Part shown: positions 35,493-45,190 of the stretch, in pieces
Layout of the letters: every line of letters begins with the position of its first letter
Numbering within the stretch: position 1 is the stretch's first letter
DNA from: Klebsiella quasipneumoniae subsp. quasipneumoniae
GTDB lineage: Bacteria; Pseudomonadota; Gammaproteobacteria; Enterobacterales; Enterobacteriaceae
Length of the DNA stretch: 64,000 nucleotides
Assembly: GCF_020525925.1 (NCBI RefSeq)
Contig: NZ_CP084876.1
Location: 744,001-808,000, forward strand
Direction of reading: 5' to 3'
The notes under the pieces: model-generated
Seen by the model: only the letters and a program-made list of their open reading frames with translations
Told to the model about the DNA's origin: nothing
Databases searched by the model: none
Made by a program: the position numbers and the translations under genes

Positions 35493-36500
35493 ATGAAAGA
35501 GGCATGGAAAACGCTCACCGTCCTGATGATCGCTTCCCCTTGTTACGTGCTGGCGGATGCCAACACGCCAACAGACGACGTGGTGAAAAAGCAGTTTGCT
35601 GAACAGACTGGCGGGATTATGCGCTTGCAAAGTGTGACGCTAAAGCAGCTCGACGCCCGGGGAAATCAGGCGACCTATATGCTGGAAGGCGATATGGCCG
35701 CCGCGGAAGATCTCTATATTTGCGTCGGCGTCGCGGGAGATTACTTTTTTTATGAGCGAGTCTGGACCAGGGGGCGGCCGGTAAAGTTCTCCGCCATGAT
35801 GACCGCGGTAGGGACCAAAGACTCCGGCTGGCAGACCGAATTCTTTTCGCTGCAAATGGCGGCGAAGAGGGGCGGGAGAACCTTGAAGGAAATCGGAGGG
35901 GATGAAAGTAAAAACCTGATCGTTAATGACCACAAATTTATGGCGCAATTTGCCAAAATTAACGCCAGCTTTGCCGCCAGCAAAGCCACGATGAAGACGT
36001 TGCAAGGGCAACAGGATGCGCTGAAAACCGAGATCGCCGCGTTAGAGGAGCAGATTAACCGTTCATGGGGTACGGATGCGAACGGCAAGACGCTCGATCG
36101 CAGCGACGTGCAGCAGGCGATGCTGGAAAAAATGTATGAAGTAGATCGGCAAAACGATCCGCTGAAATTCGAGAATCATTACTACAAAACTATCTATGAA
36201 CCCGCCCTGGCCGCCTGTCAGAAAAAAGCGGTTTGCGATGCCGGGCCGCTGCGCGCCGAGCGCGATGCTGTGCTGAATGAGCAGAAGCGTAACTATTATC
36301 GCCAGCATAAAGAGATGAGTGAAAATATCAAAGCGGAGATGGCCGCGCGCGATAAAAAGATAGCGCCGCTGCAGAAGCAAAAAGGCGAACTGAGCGCTCA
36401 GCTGATGGCGCTGGAGATACGCTATCGGGATTTGGCTCGCGACGAAAAATACTGGCAGGAGGGGCTGGAGAAGATGCGCCGCGACGGGGTCCTTAAGTAG
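35493..36500 (+). CDS. yggM: DUF1202 family periplasmic protein YggM
   Basis: Product of 335 residues from ATG 35493 (AGGAA upstream), the same length as E. coli YggM. A signal peptide (MKEAWKTLTVLMIASPCYVLA) is followed by an N-terminal globular domain and a long coiled-coil (about residues 160-330: ATMKTLQGQQDALKTEIAAL and KQKGELSAQLMALEIRYRDL). Its function is unknown. In E. coli it lies near ansB; that gene is not present here, and a TRAP transporter is found next. Confidence 0.85.
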   Translation: MKEAWKTLTVLMIASPCYVLADANTPTDDVVKKQFAEQTGGIMRLQSVTLKQLDARGNQATYMLEGDMAAAEDLYICVGVAGDYFFYERVWTRGRPVKFSAMMTAVGTKDSGWQTEFFSLQMAAKRGGRTLKEIGGDESKNLIVNDHKFMAQFAKINASFAASKATMKTLQGQQDALKTEIAALEEQINRSWGTDANGKTLDRSDVQQAMLEKMYEVDRQNDPLKFENHYYKTIYEPALAACQKKAVCDAGPLRAERDAVLNEQKRNYYRQHKEMSENIKAEMAARDKKIAPLQKQKGELSAQLMALEIRYRDLARDEKYWQEGLEKMRRDGVLK

Positions 36501-36621
36501 CCGAATCAGGTTCGGAATGGCCCGGCTGCGCCTGGCGGGTATAGGCTTGTCGGATGACACAATGTTCTGATATTGAAGATTTTTGCCTGACGGGCAGGGC
36601 GCTAAGCGCCGCCCGGGCAGA

Positions 36622-36652
36622 AGCGTTAGCACGGGGGCTAACGCTCGTTTTT
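36622..36652 (+). terminator. Rho-independent terminator of yggM
   Basis: AGCGTTAGC (36622-36630), six bases, GCTAACGCT (36637-36645), then CGTTTTT. Confidence 0.88.
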
Positions 36653-36688
36653 CCTCAGGGAGGAGAGCCCCTTCTCCTGGGCAAAACC

Positions 36689-37990
36689 CTACATCAGCCC
36701 CAGCAGCTGTGGAATAAACAGCGAGATCGGCGGGATATAAACAATCATCATCAGCGCGATCAGCAGGGCGGCGTAGAACGGCAGCAACGGTTTGATGAGC
36801 CGCTGAATTTTCACTCCTGAAATGGAGCAGCCGACAAACAGCGCGCTGCCTACCGGTGGGGTCAGCAGGCCGATGCACAGGTTAGCGACCATCATGATGC
36901 CGAAATGAACCGGGTTCATGCCCAAATCCTCAGCAATGGGCAGAAATATCGGCGTGAAAATCAGCACCGCAGGGGTCATATCCATAAAAATGCCGACGAT
37001 TAGCAGCACGATATTTATCAACAGCAGGATCACCACCGGGTTTTCCGACACCCCCATTAGCGCATCGCTTATCATGTAGGGAATGTCGGCGTTGGTCATC
37101 GCCCACGACATGCCCACCGAAAAGCCAATCAGCAGCAGCACAATAGAGGTCATGACTACCGATTCCAGAATCAGCTTCGGCAGATCGCGCCACTTCACTT
37201 CCCGATAGATCAGTACCGACAGGATAAAGGTGTAGACCACGGCGATGGCAGAGGCTTCCGTCGCGGTAAAAATGCCGCCAAGGATCCCGCCCATCACAAT
37301 GATGACCAGCAGCAGGCTGGGCAGAGCATCGAAAAAGGCCTTTGCCGCCTGGGCGCAGGTCGGCCGTTCGGAAACCGGATAGCCGCGGCGTTTAGCGATG
37401 CAGCCGCAGACCAGCATAATAGCCAGGCCCATCAGGATGCCCGGCAAATAGCCGGCCATAAACAGCGAGGCTACCGAGACGCCGCCTGCGGTCAGGGAAA
37501 AGACGATCAGGACGTTTGACGGCGGAATAAGCAGACCCGTGATGCAGGATGAGACGTTTACCGCTGTGGAAAAGGTCGGATCGTAGCCTTTCTGCGTCTG
37601 AATGGGATTCAGCGTCCCGCCTACCGCCGCGGCGGCGGCGACGGCTGAACCGGAAATCGAGCCGAACATCATATTGGCCAGCACGTTGACGTGGCCCAGA
37701 GAGCCCGGCACGCGTCCGACCATCACCTGCGCAAGATTGATTAAACGTATGGCAATCCCGCCGCTGTTCATCAGGGTTCCGGCAAAGATAAAAAAGGGGA
37801 TGGCCAGCAGCGCGAAGTTATCAAGCCCGTTCGCCAGGCGTTGAGACACGGTAATCACCGCGATATCCCAGGGAAACATCAGCAGCATCGAACCAACGGT
37901 AGCGATACCGATGGCGAAGGAGATGGGAACGCCAATACAAACCAGAATAAAGAAAGCGCCAAACAGCGTCAGTGCAATATAGCTATCCAT
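36689..37990 (-). CDS. TRAP transporter large permease (DctM family)
   Basis: Product of 433 residues from ATG 37990, which has AGGAG seven bases upstream; an upstream start is poor. It is all-helical, with the DctM text GIPISFA..., FILVCIGVPISFAIG, GSISGSAVAAAAAVGG and GMLIPPSN-like LIPPSNVLIVFSL. It is the ion-coupled membrane domain of a tripartite system for an organic acid. It starts 11 bp after the small permease stop. The substrate is not clear; uronates, keto-gulonate or C4-dicarboxylates are the usual ones. Confidence 0.9.
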   Translation of the reverse strand: MDSYIALTLFGAFFILVCIGVPISFAIGIATVGSMLLMFPWDIAVITVSQRLANGLDNFALLAIPFFIFAGTLMNSGGIAIRLINLAQVMVGRVPGSLGHVNVLANMMFGSISGSAVAAAAAVGGTLNPIQTQKGYDPTFSTAVNVSSCITGLLIPPSNVLIVFSLTAGGVSVASLFMAGYLPGILMGLAIMLVCGCIAKRRGYPVSERPTCAQAAKAFFDALPSLLLVIIVMGGILGGIFTATEASAIAVVYTFILSVLIYREVKWRDLPKLILESVVMTSIVLLLIGFSVGMSWAMTNADIPYMISDALMGVSENPVVILLLINIVLLIVGIFMDMTPAVLIFTPIFLPIAEDLGMNPVHFGIMMVANLCIGLLTPPVGSALFVGCSISGVKIQRLIKPLLPFYAALLIALMMIVYIPPISLFIPQLLGLM

Positions 37991-38000
37991 GAGTTGCTCC

Positions 38001-38492
38001 TTATTCTGCATGTTTGATGTTTTTCAGGCCGTTACTGATAAAACACAATGCGTAAAACATCATCATGATGCCGGTGAGCGGCAGGATCAGATACACGTAG
38101 CCCATGGGGATCTGCATCGCGGCTGAGACCTGGGCGGTCGACAGCGTTTTTGCAATCAGTTTTACGCCGCCGGTCACAATCACTGCGCCGGCAAACAGCA
38201 GGATCAGCAGGTTAATGATGACGCTGAAAAGCGCCTGCCTGCGGGGAGAGAGCGTCATGGTGAGTAAATCAATCGCCAGGTGACGCTGGGCGCCGACGGT
38301 ATAGGCCGCGCCCAGTAGCCCGACCCAGATCATTAAGAAGCGCGCCAGCTCGTCGGTCAGGGTGCTTGGCTGGTTGAGCACGTAGCGGCTAAATACCTGC
38401 CAGACGACGCAGACAACCAGCGCAATCATTACAGCGACAGAGAAGGCGGCGATGGTGCGGTCCACCGCCAGCTTAATGCGGTTAAGTATCAT
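38001..38492 (-). CDS. TRAP transporter small permease (DctQ family)
   Basis: This 163-residue protein has four membrane segments (about residues 14-34, 48-64, 86-108 and 128-150) and the DctQ core RYVLNQPSTLTDELARFLMIWVGLLGAAY. It is the small membrane subunit that bridges the binding protein and the large permease. The stop is 11 bp before the dctM-type start. Confidence 0.9.
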   Translation of the reverse strand: MILNRIKLAVDRTIAAFSVAVMIALVVCVVWQVFSRYVLNQPSTLTDELARFLMIWVGLLGAAYTVGAQRHLAIDLLTMTLSPRRQALFSVIINLLILLFAGAVIVTGGVKLIAKTLSTAQVSAAMQIPMGYVYLILPLTGIMMMFYALCFISNGLKNIKHAE

Positions 38493-38538
38493 CGTTGATG
38501 TCCTGGTGCAAACGGGCCAGCGGCCGGCCCGTTAAAGG

Positions 38539-39525
38539 TTATTCCGCGGCAGCTTCAAATTTGGCCAGCAGGGCGGCCTGGCTGGGATCTTTTTTAAAGT
38601 CATCGTATAGCGGCTGCACGGCGGCGCGGAACGGCGCTTTATCTACTTTGACTATTTCTCCGCCCAGGGCTTTGGCCTGCGCGCGGGTATCGGCATCGAT
38701 CTTCCGCCACAGCTGTTGCTGATAAATCTCTGAGGCTTTCGCCGCTTTGATCAGAATGTGCTGCTGATCCGGCGTCAGCTTGTCCCAGGTTTTGCTGGAG
38801 ATAACGAGGAAGTCAGGGATGGAGGCGTGCTCATCTTCAGAGAATACTTTCGCGATTTCGATATGGCGCGTCTGCACCCAGGAGGGAACGTTATTTTCCG
38901 CGCCGTCCACCACCCCCTGCTGCATGGCGGTATAAACTTCACCGAAGGAGATGGGGGTCGGGGAACCGCCCATTAATTCGACCATTTTTAACGTTGTCGG
39001 ACTGGCCTGGACGCGGATCTTCAGTCCTTTTAAATCTTCCGGTTTAGTAATGGGCTTTTTGGCATAAAAGCTTCGCGTCCCGGCGACATAAGCGGAAAGG
39101 GCAAAGAATCCTTTCTCTTTCGTCGAGTTCATTATTTCCTTGCCCACCTCGCCGAAGACGACTTTATTGAAGTGATTCTGGTCGTTAAACAGGAAGGGTA
39201 AATTATAAATGGCGTAAATATTATCGAAGGACTCCAGATCGCTGGCGGAACCTTTGGTCATATCCAGCGCGCCGTTTTGTAATAACTCCATGGTCTCGCG
39301 CGCGCTGCCCATCTGACTACTGGGGTAAATACGAATCTTCATCTTACCGTCAGAAAGCTGGTTTACCTCTCTGGACATCTCCTCCAGCGCCTGATGCACC
39401 ACATGGCTGCGCTCAAGGTTATGAGCCAGTTTTAACGTGACTTTTTCAGCCGCGACGGCCCCTGCGGAGAGTAGGGCCAGCAAAGCTATACCTACCAGAG
39501 AACGAGAAAAAGGGTATTTTTTCAT
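38539..39525 (-). CDS. TRAP transporter periplasmic substrate-binding protein (DctP family)
   Basis: This 328-residue protein has a signal peptide (MKKYPFSRSLVGIALLALLS, cleavage near AVAAE). The mature part has LKLAHNLERSHVVHQALEEM, IYPSSQMGSARETMELLQNGALDM and the conserved Arg in LKGLKIRVQASPT that clamps a carboxylate. It is first in the three-gene operon. GGAG is placed just before ATG 39525. The spacing of its residues suggests an acidic sugar derivative rather than a simple C4 acid, but this is not proven. Confidence 0.9.
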   Translation of the reverse strand: MKKYPFSRSLVGIALLALLSAGAVAAEKVTLKLAHNLERSHVVHQALEEMSREVNQLSDGKMKIRIYPSSQMGSARETMELLQNGALDMTKGSASDLESFDNIYAIYNLPFLFNDQNHFNKVVFGEVGKEIMNSTKEKGFFALSAYVAGTRSFYAKKPITKPEDLKGLKIRVQASPTTLKMVELMGGSPTPISFGEVYTAMQQGVVDGAENNVPSWVQTRHIEIAKVFSEDEHASIPDFLVISSKTWDKLTPDQQHILIKAAKASEIYQQQLWRKIDADTRAQAKALGGEIVKVDKAPFRAAVQPLYDDFKKDPSQAALLAKFEAAAE

Positions 39526-39829
39526 GAGTTGGCTCCATGCACTTGGGATAATTGGTCAATATCTTTAGCATCATGCTTTATTTCTGTATGACATATTATC
39601 TTTGTTGTCGTACATCTTTAAGCTACCTGACTCACACTTTCTGGCAATGAGGTAAGGAAATAACCGATCTTATTGCTGGATTGATATTTGGCTTGTATTA
39701 ATTAATGCAAATTAATTTAAGGGTGGAATATTTAATAAGAATGAATCGGATATAATAAGGTATATATGGCGGAGGAATCGAGTTATTCCCATTCCCGCAC
39801 TCTGCCTGGCGGGAATGGGATAACGATAT
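39526..39829. promoter_or_regulatory. 304-bp A+T-rich region upstream of the TRAP operon
   Basis: It holds an inverted repeat TGTATGAC (39585-39592) and GTCGTACA (39607-39614), matching in 7 of 8 positions, a good form for a GntR-family operator, 60-90 bp upstream of the binding-protein start. A half-site AATTGGTCAA lies at about 39550. A GGGAATGGG palindrome near 39786-39819 is next to the hemW stop. No gene was seen. Confidence 0.45.
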
Positions 39830-40966
39830 TTATTCGCTAAGGAATAGTTCGAGAAGAGAATTTAAAAACAGCTTTCCATGCTCGGTGATCTGCCAGTTCT
39901 GCTCGTCTTCCTGCAGATAGCCCTGAGCTATCGCCGCGTCCAGCTGCGGACGGATCGCCGCTTCATCAAGACCGGTATAACGGCGGAATTCCGCGCGCGG
40001 CGCGGCCTCCAGCAGGCGAAAACGGTTCATAAAGAACTCAAACGGTTTATCCGCCTCTTCCACATCATGCTGACGTTCGAGGTAGCGGCCTTCCATATAG
40101 CCGCGCGGGTGGCGGGTTTTGGCGGTACGCAGAATGCGCCCGTCCGGGAAGGTTATCTTGCCGTGCGCGCCGCAGCCGATGCCAAGGTAGTCGCCAAAGC
40201 GCCAGTAGTTGAGATTATGCTGACACTGATAGCCCGGTTTGGCGTAAGCGGAAGTCTCGTACTGCTGGTAGCCGGCGGCGCTCAGCAGCTGATGCCCCTG
40301 CTCGAAAATATCCCATAGCGCGTCGTCATCCGGCAGCACCGGCGGCCGGGAGCCGAACAAGGTGTTCGGCTCAATGGTCAGCTGGTACCACGAGAGATGC
40401 GGCGGGTTGAGAGCAATGGCCTGACGCAGATCGTCCAGCGCCTCCTCCAGAGACTGGTCCGGCAAACCGTGCATCAGGTCGAGATTGAAACTGCGCAGGC
40501 CCAGGCCGCTGGCGAGGCGTGCCGCGCGTTTGGCCTCTTCCGGGCCGTGGATCCGCCCCAGCCGCTGCAGCTTCGGTTCGCTAAAGCTTTGTACGCCGAT
40601 GGAGATGCGATTCACCCCGGCGCGCTGGTAATCCACGAAGCGATCGGCCTCCACGGTGCCCGGGTTGGCTTCCATGGTGATTTCCGCCCCGGCGGCCAGC
40701 GGCAGGCAGGCGCGGACGCCATCGAGCAGGGTTTGCATGGCCGGGCCGGACAGCAGGCTCGGCGTACCGCCGCCGATAAAAATGGTGCCTATTTCCCGTC
40801 CCTGGGCATACTGCGCATCGGCCCGCAGATCGTTCAGCAGATGCTGGACGTAGTCATCGTGCGGCACTTCGCCTTTCAGCGCATGCGAATTAAAGTCGCA
40901 GTACGGGCATTTCTGCACGCACCAGGGAATATGGATATAGAGACTCAGCGGCGGCAAATTAGCCAT
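39830..40966 (-). CDS. hemW: Heme chaperone HemW (radical SAM)
   Basis: Product of 378 residues, the same length as in E. coli, starting [16 protein letters not shown]. The iron-sulfur motif is [10 protein letters not shown] (CxxxCxxC), followed by [10 protein letters not shown] and [18 protein letters not shown]. HemW resembles the oxygen-independent coproporphyrinogen oxidase HemN, but is a heme-transfer protein. Its start overlaps the rdgB stop by 8 bp. Confidence 0.96.
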   Translation of the reverse strand: MANLPPLSLYIHIPWCVQKCPYCDFNSHALKGEVPHDDYVQHLLNDLRADAQYAQGREIGTIFIGGGTPSLLSGPAMQTLLDGVRACLPLAAGAEITMEANPGTVEADRFVDYQRAGVNRISIGVQSFSEPKLQRLGRIHGPEEAKRAARLASGLGLRSFNLDLMHGLPDQSLEEALDDLRQAIALNPPHLSWYQLTIEPNTLFGSRPPVLPDDDALWDIFEQGHQLLSAAGYQQYETSAYAKPGYQCQHNLNYWRFGDYLGIGCGAHGKITFPDGRILRTAKTRHPRGYMEGRYLERQHDVEEADKPFEFFMNRFRLLEAAPRAEFRRYTGLDEAAIRPQLDAAIAQGYLQEDEQNWQITEHGKLFLNSLLELFLSE

Positions 40967-41552
40967 TACGTAATGCTTCCAGTAACAGTTTCAGCGCCTG
41001 CCCGCGATGGGAAATAGCGCTCTTTTCTTCACGGCTCAGTTCGGCCGCAGTTTTTCCTTCTGACGGGACGAAGAAGATCGGGTCGTAGCCGAAACCGCCC
41101 TGACCCGCGGCTTTCCGGGCGATCACCCCAGGCCAGCTGCCGTGGCACACCAGCGGCGTGGGATCCTCGGCATGGCGCAGATAGACCAGTACGCAGTGGA
41201 ATTGCGCCTGGCGCTGGTCGTCCGGCACGTCCTGCAGGGCGTCGAGCAGTTTCTCAAGGTTCTGCTGGTCGCTGGCGTCGACGCCGGCATAGCGGGCGGA
41301 GTAGATGCCCGGCGCGCCGCCCAGGGCATCGACGGCCAGACCGGAATCGTCGGCGATAGCCGGCAGGCCGGTGATCTGCGCCGCATGACGCGCCTTCAGA
41401 ATCGCATTTTCAATAAAGGTCAGGCCGGTCTCTTCCGCAGACTCGACGCCCAGCTCGGTCTGAGCGACGATATCGAGACCAAAATCTTCCAGCAGCGAGG
41501 CCAGTTCGCGCACTTTACCGGCGTTGCCGGTAGCGAGGACGACTTTTTGCAT
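40959..41552 (-). CDS. rdgB: dITP/XTP pyrophosphatase
   Basis: Product of 197 residues with the HAM1 signature [17 protein letters not shown] at the N-terminus and [24 protein letters not shown]. It hydrolyses ITP, dITP and XTP to keep them out of nucleic acids. It overlaps hemW by 8 bp and follows yggU by 12 bp, in one operon. Confidence 0.96.
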   Translation of the reverse strand: MQKVVLATGNAGKVRELASLLEDFGLDIVAQTELGVESAEETGLTFIENAILKARHAAQITGLPAIADDSGLAVDALGGAPGIYSARYAGVDASDQQNLEKLLDALQDVPDDQRQAQFHCVLVYLRHAEDPTPLVCHGSWPGVIARKAAGQGGFGYDPIFFVPSEGKTAAELSREEKSAISHRGQALKLLLEALRNG

Positions 41553-41564
41553 GATGAATCCTGT

Positions 41565-41855
41565 TTATTCAGTTAGCGCCGCGACCGCAGTCGGGATCTG
41601 TTGTGGGGCGATGATTTTAACTTGCTTATGGCGGCCCAGCTCGCCTTTTTCAATCAGTACCTGGCTTTTGGCGACGCGGAACTGTTTGGCGAGAAATTTA
41701 ACCAGATGGGCATTGGCCTGGCCATCAACGGGCGGGGCGGTAATGGCGACTTTGAGCTCGTCGCCATGCACGCCCACGATGCTGTCGCGGCTGGCCTTCG
41801 GCTGAATATACAGCCTCAGCACCAGCCCGTCAGCGCAGCTTTCAACGGCACTCAT
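41565..41855 (-). CDS. yggU: DUF167 (UPF0235) family protein YggU
   Basis: This 96-residue protein starts at [10 protein letters not shown]; the start is set by an ATGA overlap with the yggT stop. The core [36 protein letters not shown] is typical. Its role is unknown. Confidence 0.94.
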   Translation of the reverse strand: MSAVESCADGLVLRLYIQPKASRDSIVGVHGDELKVAITAPPVDGQANAHLVKFLAKQFRVAKSQVLIEKGELGRHKQVKIIAPQQIPTAVAALTE

Positions 41856-42418
41856 AGCGCCATCCACAGCCCCGGCAGCAGTACGTTACCGGTGGCCTGC
41901 AGCACCTCGGCGATACCCATATTGATCACGTACAGCAGCAGCACCAGCACCATCGGCGAGAAATCGATACCGCCCATCGACGGCAGCAGGTTGCGGATAG
42001 GGCGCAGCAGCGGGTCCGCCAGCTGCATCAGCACATACTCCACCGGGCTGCGTCCCTGGCTGACCCAGCTCATGATCGCCATCAGCAGGAGCACCCAGAA
42101 GATCAGCGAGCCGATGGTTTTCAGCAGAATAAGCAGGGCGGAGATCCAGATGATCGGCTGGAAGGTGATCACCATAAACAGTACGATCGCTTTGATGACG
42201 CAGAGGATGAATGCCACCAGCAGCGAGGCGCTGTCAATCGGCCCCATTGCCGGGATAATCCGGCGCAGCGGCCCGACAATCGGCTGCGTGGCCTTTACCA
42301 CAAACTGCGAAAACGGGTTGTAAAAGTCGCAGCGCGCCCACTGCATCCAGACGCGTAACAACACGACCATCGTGTAAAGCTCAATGACCGTTGAAAGCAG
42401 GAAAGTCAACGTCTTCAT
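41852..42418 (-). CDS. yggT: YGGT family inner-membrane protein YggT
   Basis: This 188-residue protein carries two copies of the YGGT repeat (about residues 5-85 and 100-180), each with two membrane helices and the RxxxxPxxxD type text ([20 protein letters not shown] and [20 protein letters not shown]). It is tied to osmotic tolerance and division in other bacteria; its biochemical role is not known. Its stop overlaps the yggU start. Confidence 0.94.
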   Translation of the reverse strand: MKTLTFLLSTVIELYTMVVLLRVWMQWARCDFYNPFSQFVVKATQPIVGPLRRIIPAMGPIDSASLLVAFILCVIKAIVLFMVITFQPIIWISALLILLKTIGSLIFWVLLLMAIMSWVSQGRSPVEYVLMQLADPLLRPIRNLLPSMGGIDFSPMVLVLLLYVINMGIAEVLQATGNVLLPGLWMAL

Positions 42419-42438
42419 GGCGTTCCTCAGATTCCTTA

Positions 42439-43140
42439 TTATTTGCTGTAGTCGCGCGCACCAAAAATGGCCGTGCCGATGCGCACCATTGTGCTTCCCG
42501 CCGCGATAGCGGCTTCCATATCGTCCGACATTCCCAGAGACAACGTATCGACCGTGGGGTACCGCGTTTTTAACCGCGCAAATGCTACCGCCATTTGCTG
42601 GGCGACGGCAAACTGCCTTACATATTCTGACTCAGGCGCGGGGATCGCCATCAGGCCGCGCAGCTCCAGATGAGGTAACTCAGCGATCTCCGCCGCCAAG
42701 GCATCGAGCGCTTCCAGCGGGATGCCGGATTTACTCTGCTCATCGCTAATGTTGATTTGAATCAGTACCTTCAGCGGCGGTAAATGCGCCGGGCGCTGCT
42801 CGTTCAGGCGGGTGGCGATTTTCAACCGATCGACGGTGTGGCACCAGTCAAAATGTTCGGCCACCAGCCGGCTTTTGTTGGACTGCAGGGGGCCAATAAA
42901 GTGCCACTGCAGACCGCTGACGCCTGCCTGCTGGAAATGGTTAATCTTCTCCACGCCCTCCTGGACGTAGTTTTCACCAAATGCCCGCTGGCCTGCCGCG
43001 ATGGCTTCTTCGATCGCGCTCGCAGGTTTCGTTTTACTCACTGCAAGCAATGTCACTTCTTCTGGCGCACGCCCGCAACGGGCGGCGGCACCGGAGATTT
43101 TGTCCCGGACCTGTGCCAGGTTATGCGCAATATCGTTCAT
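42439..43140 (-). CDS. yggS: PLP homeostasis protein YggS (PLPBP)
   Basis: Product of 233 residues from ATG 43140 (MNDIAHNLAQVRDKI); a longer open frame upstream does not match the family. PLP is held on Lys36 in LLAVSKTKPA. GENYVQEGVEKI and LSLGMSDDMEAAIAAGSTMVRIG are diagnostic. It buffers PLP and affects amino-acid pools. It leads the yggS-yggT-yggU-rdgB-hemW operon and is divergent from yggR. Confidence 0.96.
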   Translation of the reverse strand: MNDIAHNLAQVRDKISGAAARCGRAPEEVTLLAVSKTKPASAIEEAIAAGQRAFGENYVQEGVEKINHFQQAGVSGLQWHFIGPLQSNKSRLVAEHFDWCHTVDRLKIATRLNEQRPAHLPPLKVLIQINISDEQSKSGIPLEALDALAAEIAELPHLELRGLMAIPAPESEYVRQFAVAQQMAVAFARLKTRYPTVDTLSLGMSDDMEAAIAAGSTMVRIGTAIFGARDYSK

Positions 43141-43156
43141 ATTCCGAGGATGAGTT

Positions 43157-44137
43157 ATGAAGCTGGAAGAAATCGTAGCCCTTAGTGTAAAGCATAATGT
43201 CTCCGATCTACACCTGTGCAATTCCGCCGCACCGCGCTGGCGGCGGCAGGGCAAGCTGGAGTCCGCTCCCTTTCCCGCGCCGGATATCGCGGATTTACTC
43301 AACGACTGGCTCGATGCCGCACAGTTCCAGCACTGGCAGGAGCACGGCCAGATTGACTTTGCGCTGACTCTGGCCTGCGGTTCGCGGCTACGCGCCAGCG
43401 CTTTCGCCCATACGCGCGGAATATCGCTGGTGCTGCGTCTGCTGCCCGTCCAGTGCCCGCGTCTGGAGACGCTGGGCGCGCCGCCTGCGCTAAGCGAGCT
43501 GCTGGCGGAAGAGAGTGGCCTGCTGCTGGTCACCGGGGCGACGGGCAGCGGCAAGTCGACTACCCTGGCGGCGATGGTCGGGCATCTCAACCAGCATCTT
43601 GATGGCCATATTCTGACGTTGGAGGATCCGGTGGAGTTTATTCATCACAGCGAGCGCTGCCTGATCCAGCAGCGGGAGATTGGCCGTCACTGTCCTTCGT
43701 TCTCCGCGGCGCTTCGGGTGGCGCTGCGCCAGGATCCGGATGTGATCCTGCTTGGGGAGTTACGCGACAGCGAAACCATCCGTCTGGCGTTGACGGCTGC
43801 GGAAACCGGGCATCTGGTGATGGCGACATTACACACCCGCGGCGCGGCGCCGGCGGTGGAGAGATTGATCGATGTCTTTCCGGCAGAGGAGAAAGATCAG
43901 GTTCGGAGTCAGCTGGCCGGAAGCCTGTGCGCGGTGCTGGCGCAAAAATTATTACCCGCACGTCAGGGCGGCAGAGTTGCGCTATACGAGCTTCTGGTCA
44001 ATACGCCGGCGGTGGCGAATTTGATCCGCGAAGGAAAAGTGCACCAGCTGCCCGGTGTTATGCAGACCGGGATGCAGGCCGGAATGCTGACATTTACCCA
44101 GAGTTTTCAGCAACGTGTGGCCGCAGGCCAGCTGTAA
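43157..44137 (+). CDS. yggR: PilT-like ATPase YggR
   Basis: This 326-residue ATPase has the Walker A GATGSGKSTTLAAM, an Asp box LTLEDPVEFIH, and the PilT arginine and histidine boxes (LRVALRQDPDVILLGELRDSETI and MATLHTRGAAPAVERL). PilT ATPases retract type IV pili. No pilin genes are adjacent, and the E. coli YggR role is unclear. The start is 16 bp from the divergent yggS start. Confidence 0.93.
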   Translation: MKLEEIVALSVKHNVSDLHLCNSAAPRWRRQGKLESAPFPAPDIADLLNDWLDAAQFQHWQEHGQIDFALTLACGSRLRASAFAHTRGISLVLRLLPVQCPRLETLGAPPALSELLAEESGLLLVTGATGSGKSTTLAAMVGHLNQHLDGHILTLEDPVEFIHHSERCLIQQREIGRHCPSFSAALRVALRQDPDVILLGELRDSETIRLALTAAETGHLVMATLHTRGAAPAVERLIDVFPAEEKDQVRSQLAGSLCAVLAQKLLPARQGGRVALYELLVNTPAVANLIREGKVHQLPGVMQTGMQAGMLTFTQSFQQRVAAGQL

Positions 44138-44485
44138 GGGGGGCGTGAAGCGGGTTGGGTGGTTAAAATGATGTGTTAACTGAATGTTTAAATGCTGTTT
44201 CTGGATATTATTTGATAATACAAATAATCTTTCTGAATAAATTCAAATAAGACATTCAGCTAAGATATTTCGACAGTGAATACGCATTTCCAGGAAAAAA
44301 GTTTGATTACCTTTTGACAGCTTTGCGGTATTCGATTTATGCTGTTTACGGGAATAGGATGATTCTCATGGAATAACGTTTCAATTTGTAAATTGCTAAG
44401 GCTATTTATAAATTCATGACTGATTGTATATTTTTTTACTCATTTAACCACCATGATGGTGGATAGCAGCTAAGGAGAGTTTTAA
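44138..44485 (+). promoter_or_regulatory. 348-bp A+T-rich leader of the CsgD-like gene
   Basis: It is very A+T-rich, as expected of an H-NS-bound regulatory region. A good promoter is seen: TTGACA (44314-44319), 18-bp spacer, TATGCT (44338-44343). The long 5' leader (about 135 nt) could be a target for small RNAs, as for csgD. No gene was recognised in it. Confidence 0.5.
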
Positions 44486-45139
44486 GTGATTAATTTAAAT
44501 GGAAATTCATCATCTTCTCGTCAGGTTACATTTATTACCCACCCTTCAATCCAGAGTAAAGCCTTTGCCAGCTATCTCAGCGAAACCCTGATGGCACCGG
44601 TAGTTTTACAAAATATTAATAAACCGCTGGCGCAGCGTCTGGCGAAAGACTCTGTAATATTATTTGATATCGCCGTTTCAAATAAGAAATTAAACGGGGT
44701 GTGGCGAGATATTATTCGGCTGCAGTTAGATAATCCCCGCTTGCTGATTATCAACAGCGCGCAAAAGTATGAGTTATACGAAATGGCGCAGTGGCCGGCT
44801 TTATATGGCGTGTTCCGCCATGACGATGATGAATCGCGCTTAATTGAGGGCGTCAAGGCCGTGCTGAACGGCGAACAGACGGCTGAATTGAGCGTGATGC
44901 ACCCGGCGATGTACGCTGCGGACCATACATCGGCGCCGGTTGAAAACTCGCCGCTGACCGAACGAGAATGCGAGATCCTCAACGAACTGCGCTGCGGCGC
45001 GACCAACCTGGATATTGCCCGCGCGCTGTTTATCAGCGAGAACACGGTGCGGACGCACCTGTATAACGTGTTCCGTAAGCTGAGCGTTAAGAATCGCACC
45101 CAGGCGGTGAGCTGGGCTAACGAACATCTGCGCCACTAG
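44486..45139 (+). CDS. CsgD-like LuxR-family regulator
   Basis: This 217-residue protein is similar in plan to CsgD: an N-terminal receiver-like domain (with VILFDIAVSNKKLNGVWRDI, without the full phosphorylation pocket) and a C-terminal LuxR HTH (about residues 155-212: LTERECEILNELRCGATNLD then IARALFISENTVRTHLYNVF and RKLSVKNRTQAVSWANEHLR). The last stretch matches CsgD closely. No curli genes are in the window. Its location between yggR and ruvX is an insertion relative to E. coli. GGAGAG precedes the start. Target genes are unknown; biofilm or fimbrial control is a guess. Confidence 0.85.
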   Translation: MINLNGNSSSSRQVTFITHPSIQSKAFASYLSETLMAPVVLQNINKPLAQRLAKDSVILFDIAVSNKKLNGVWRDIIRLQLDNPRLLIINSAQKYELYEMAQWPALYGVFRHDDDESRLIEGVKAVLNGEQTAELSVMHPAMYAADHTSAPVENSPLTERECEILNELRCGATNLDIARALFISENTVRTHLYNVFRKLSVKNRTQAVSWANEHLRH

Positions 45140-45190
45140 GCGGGAGGATGTGCGCCGTTAGCGGTTCGCCGGCGGCGCAGAAGACAGAGC

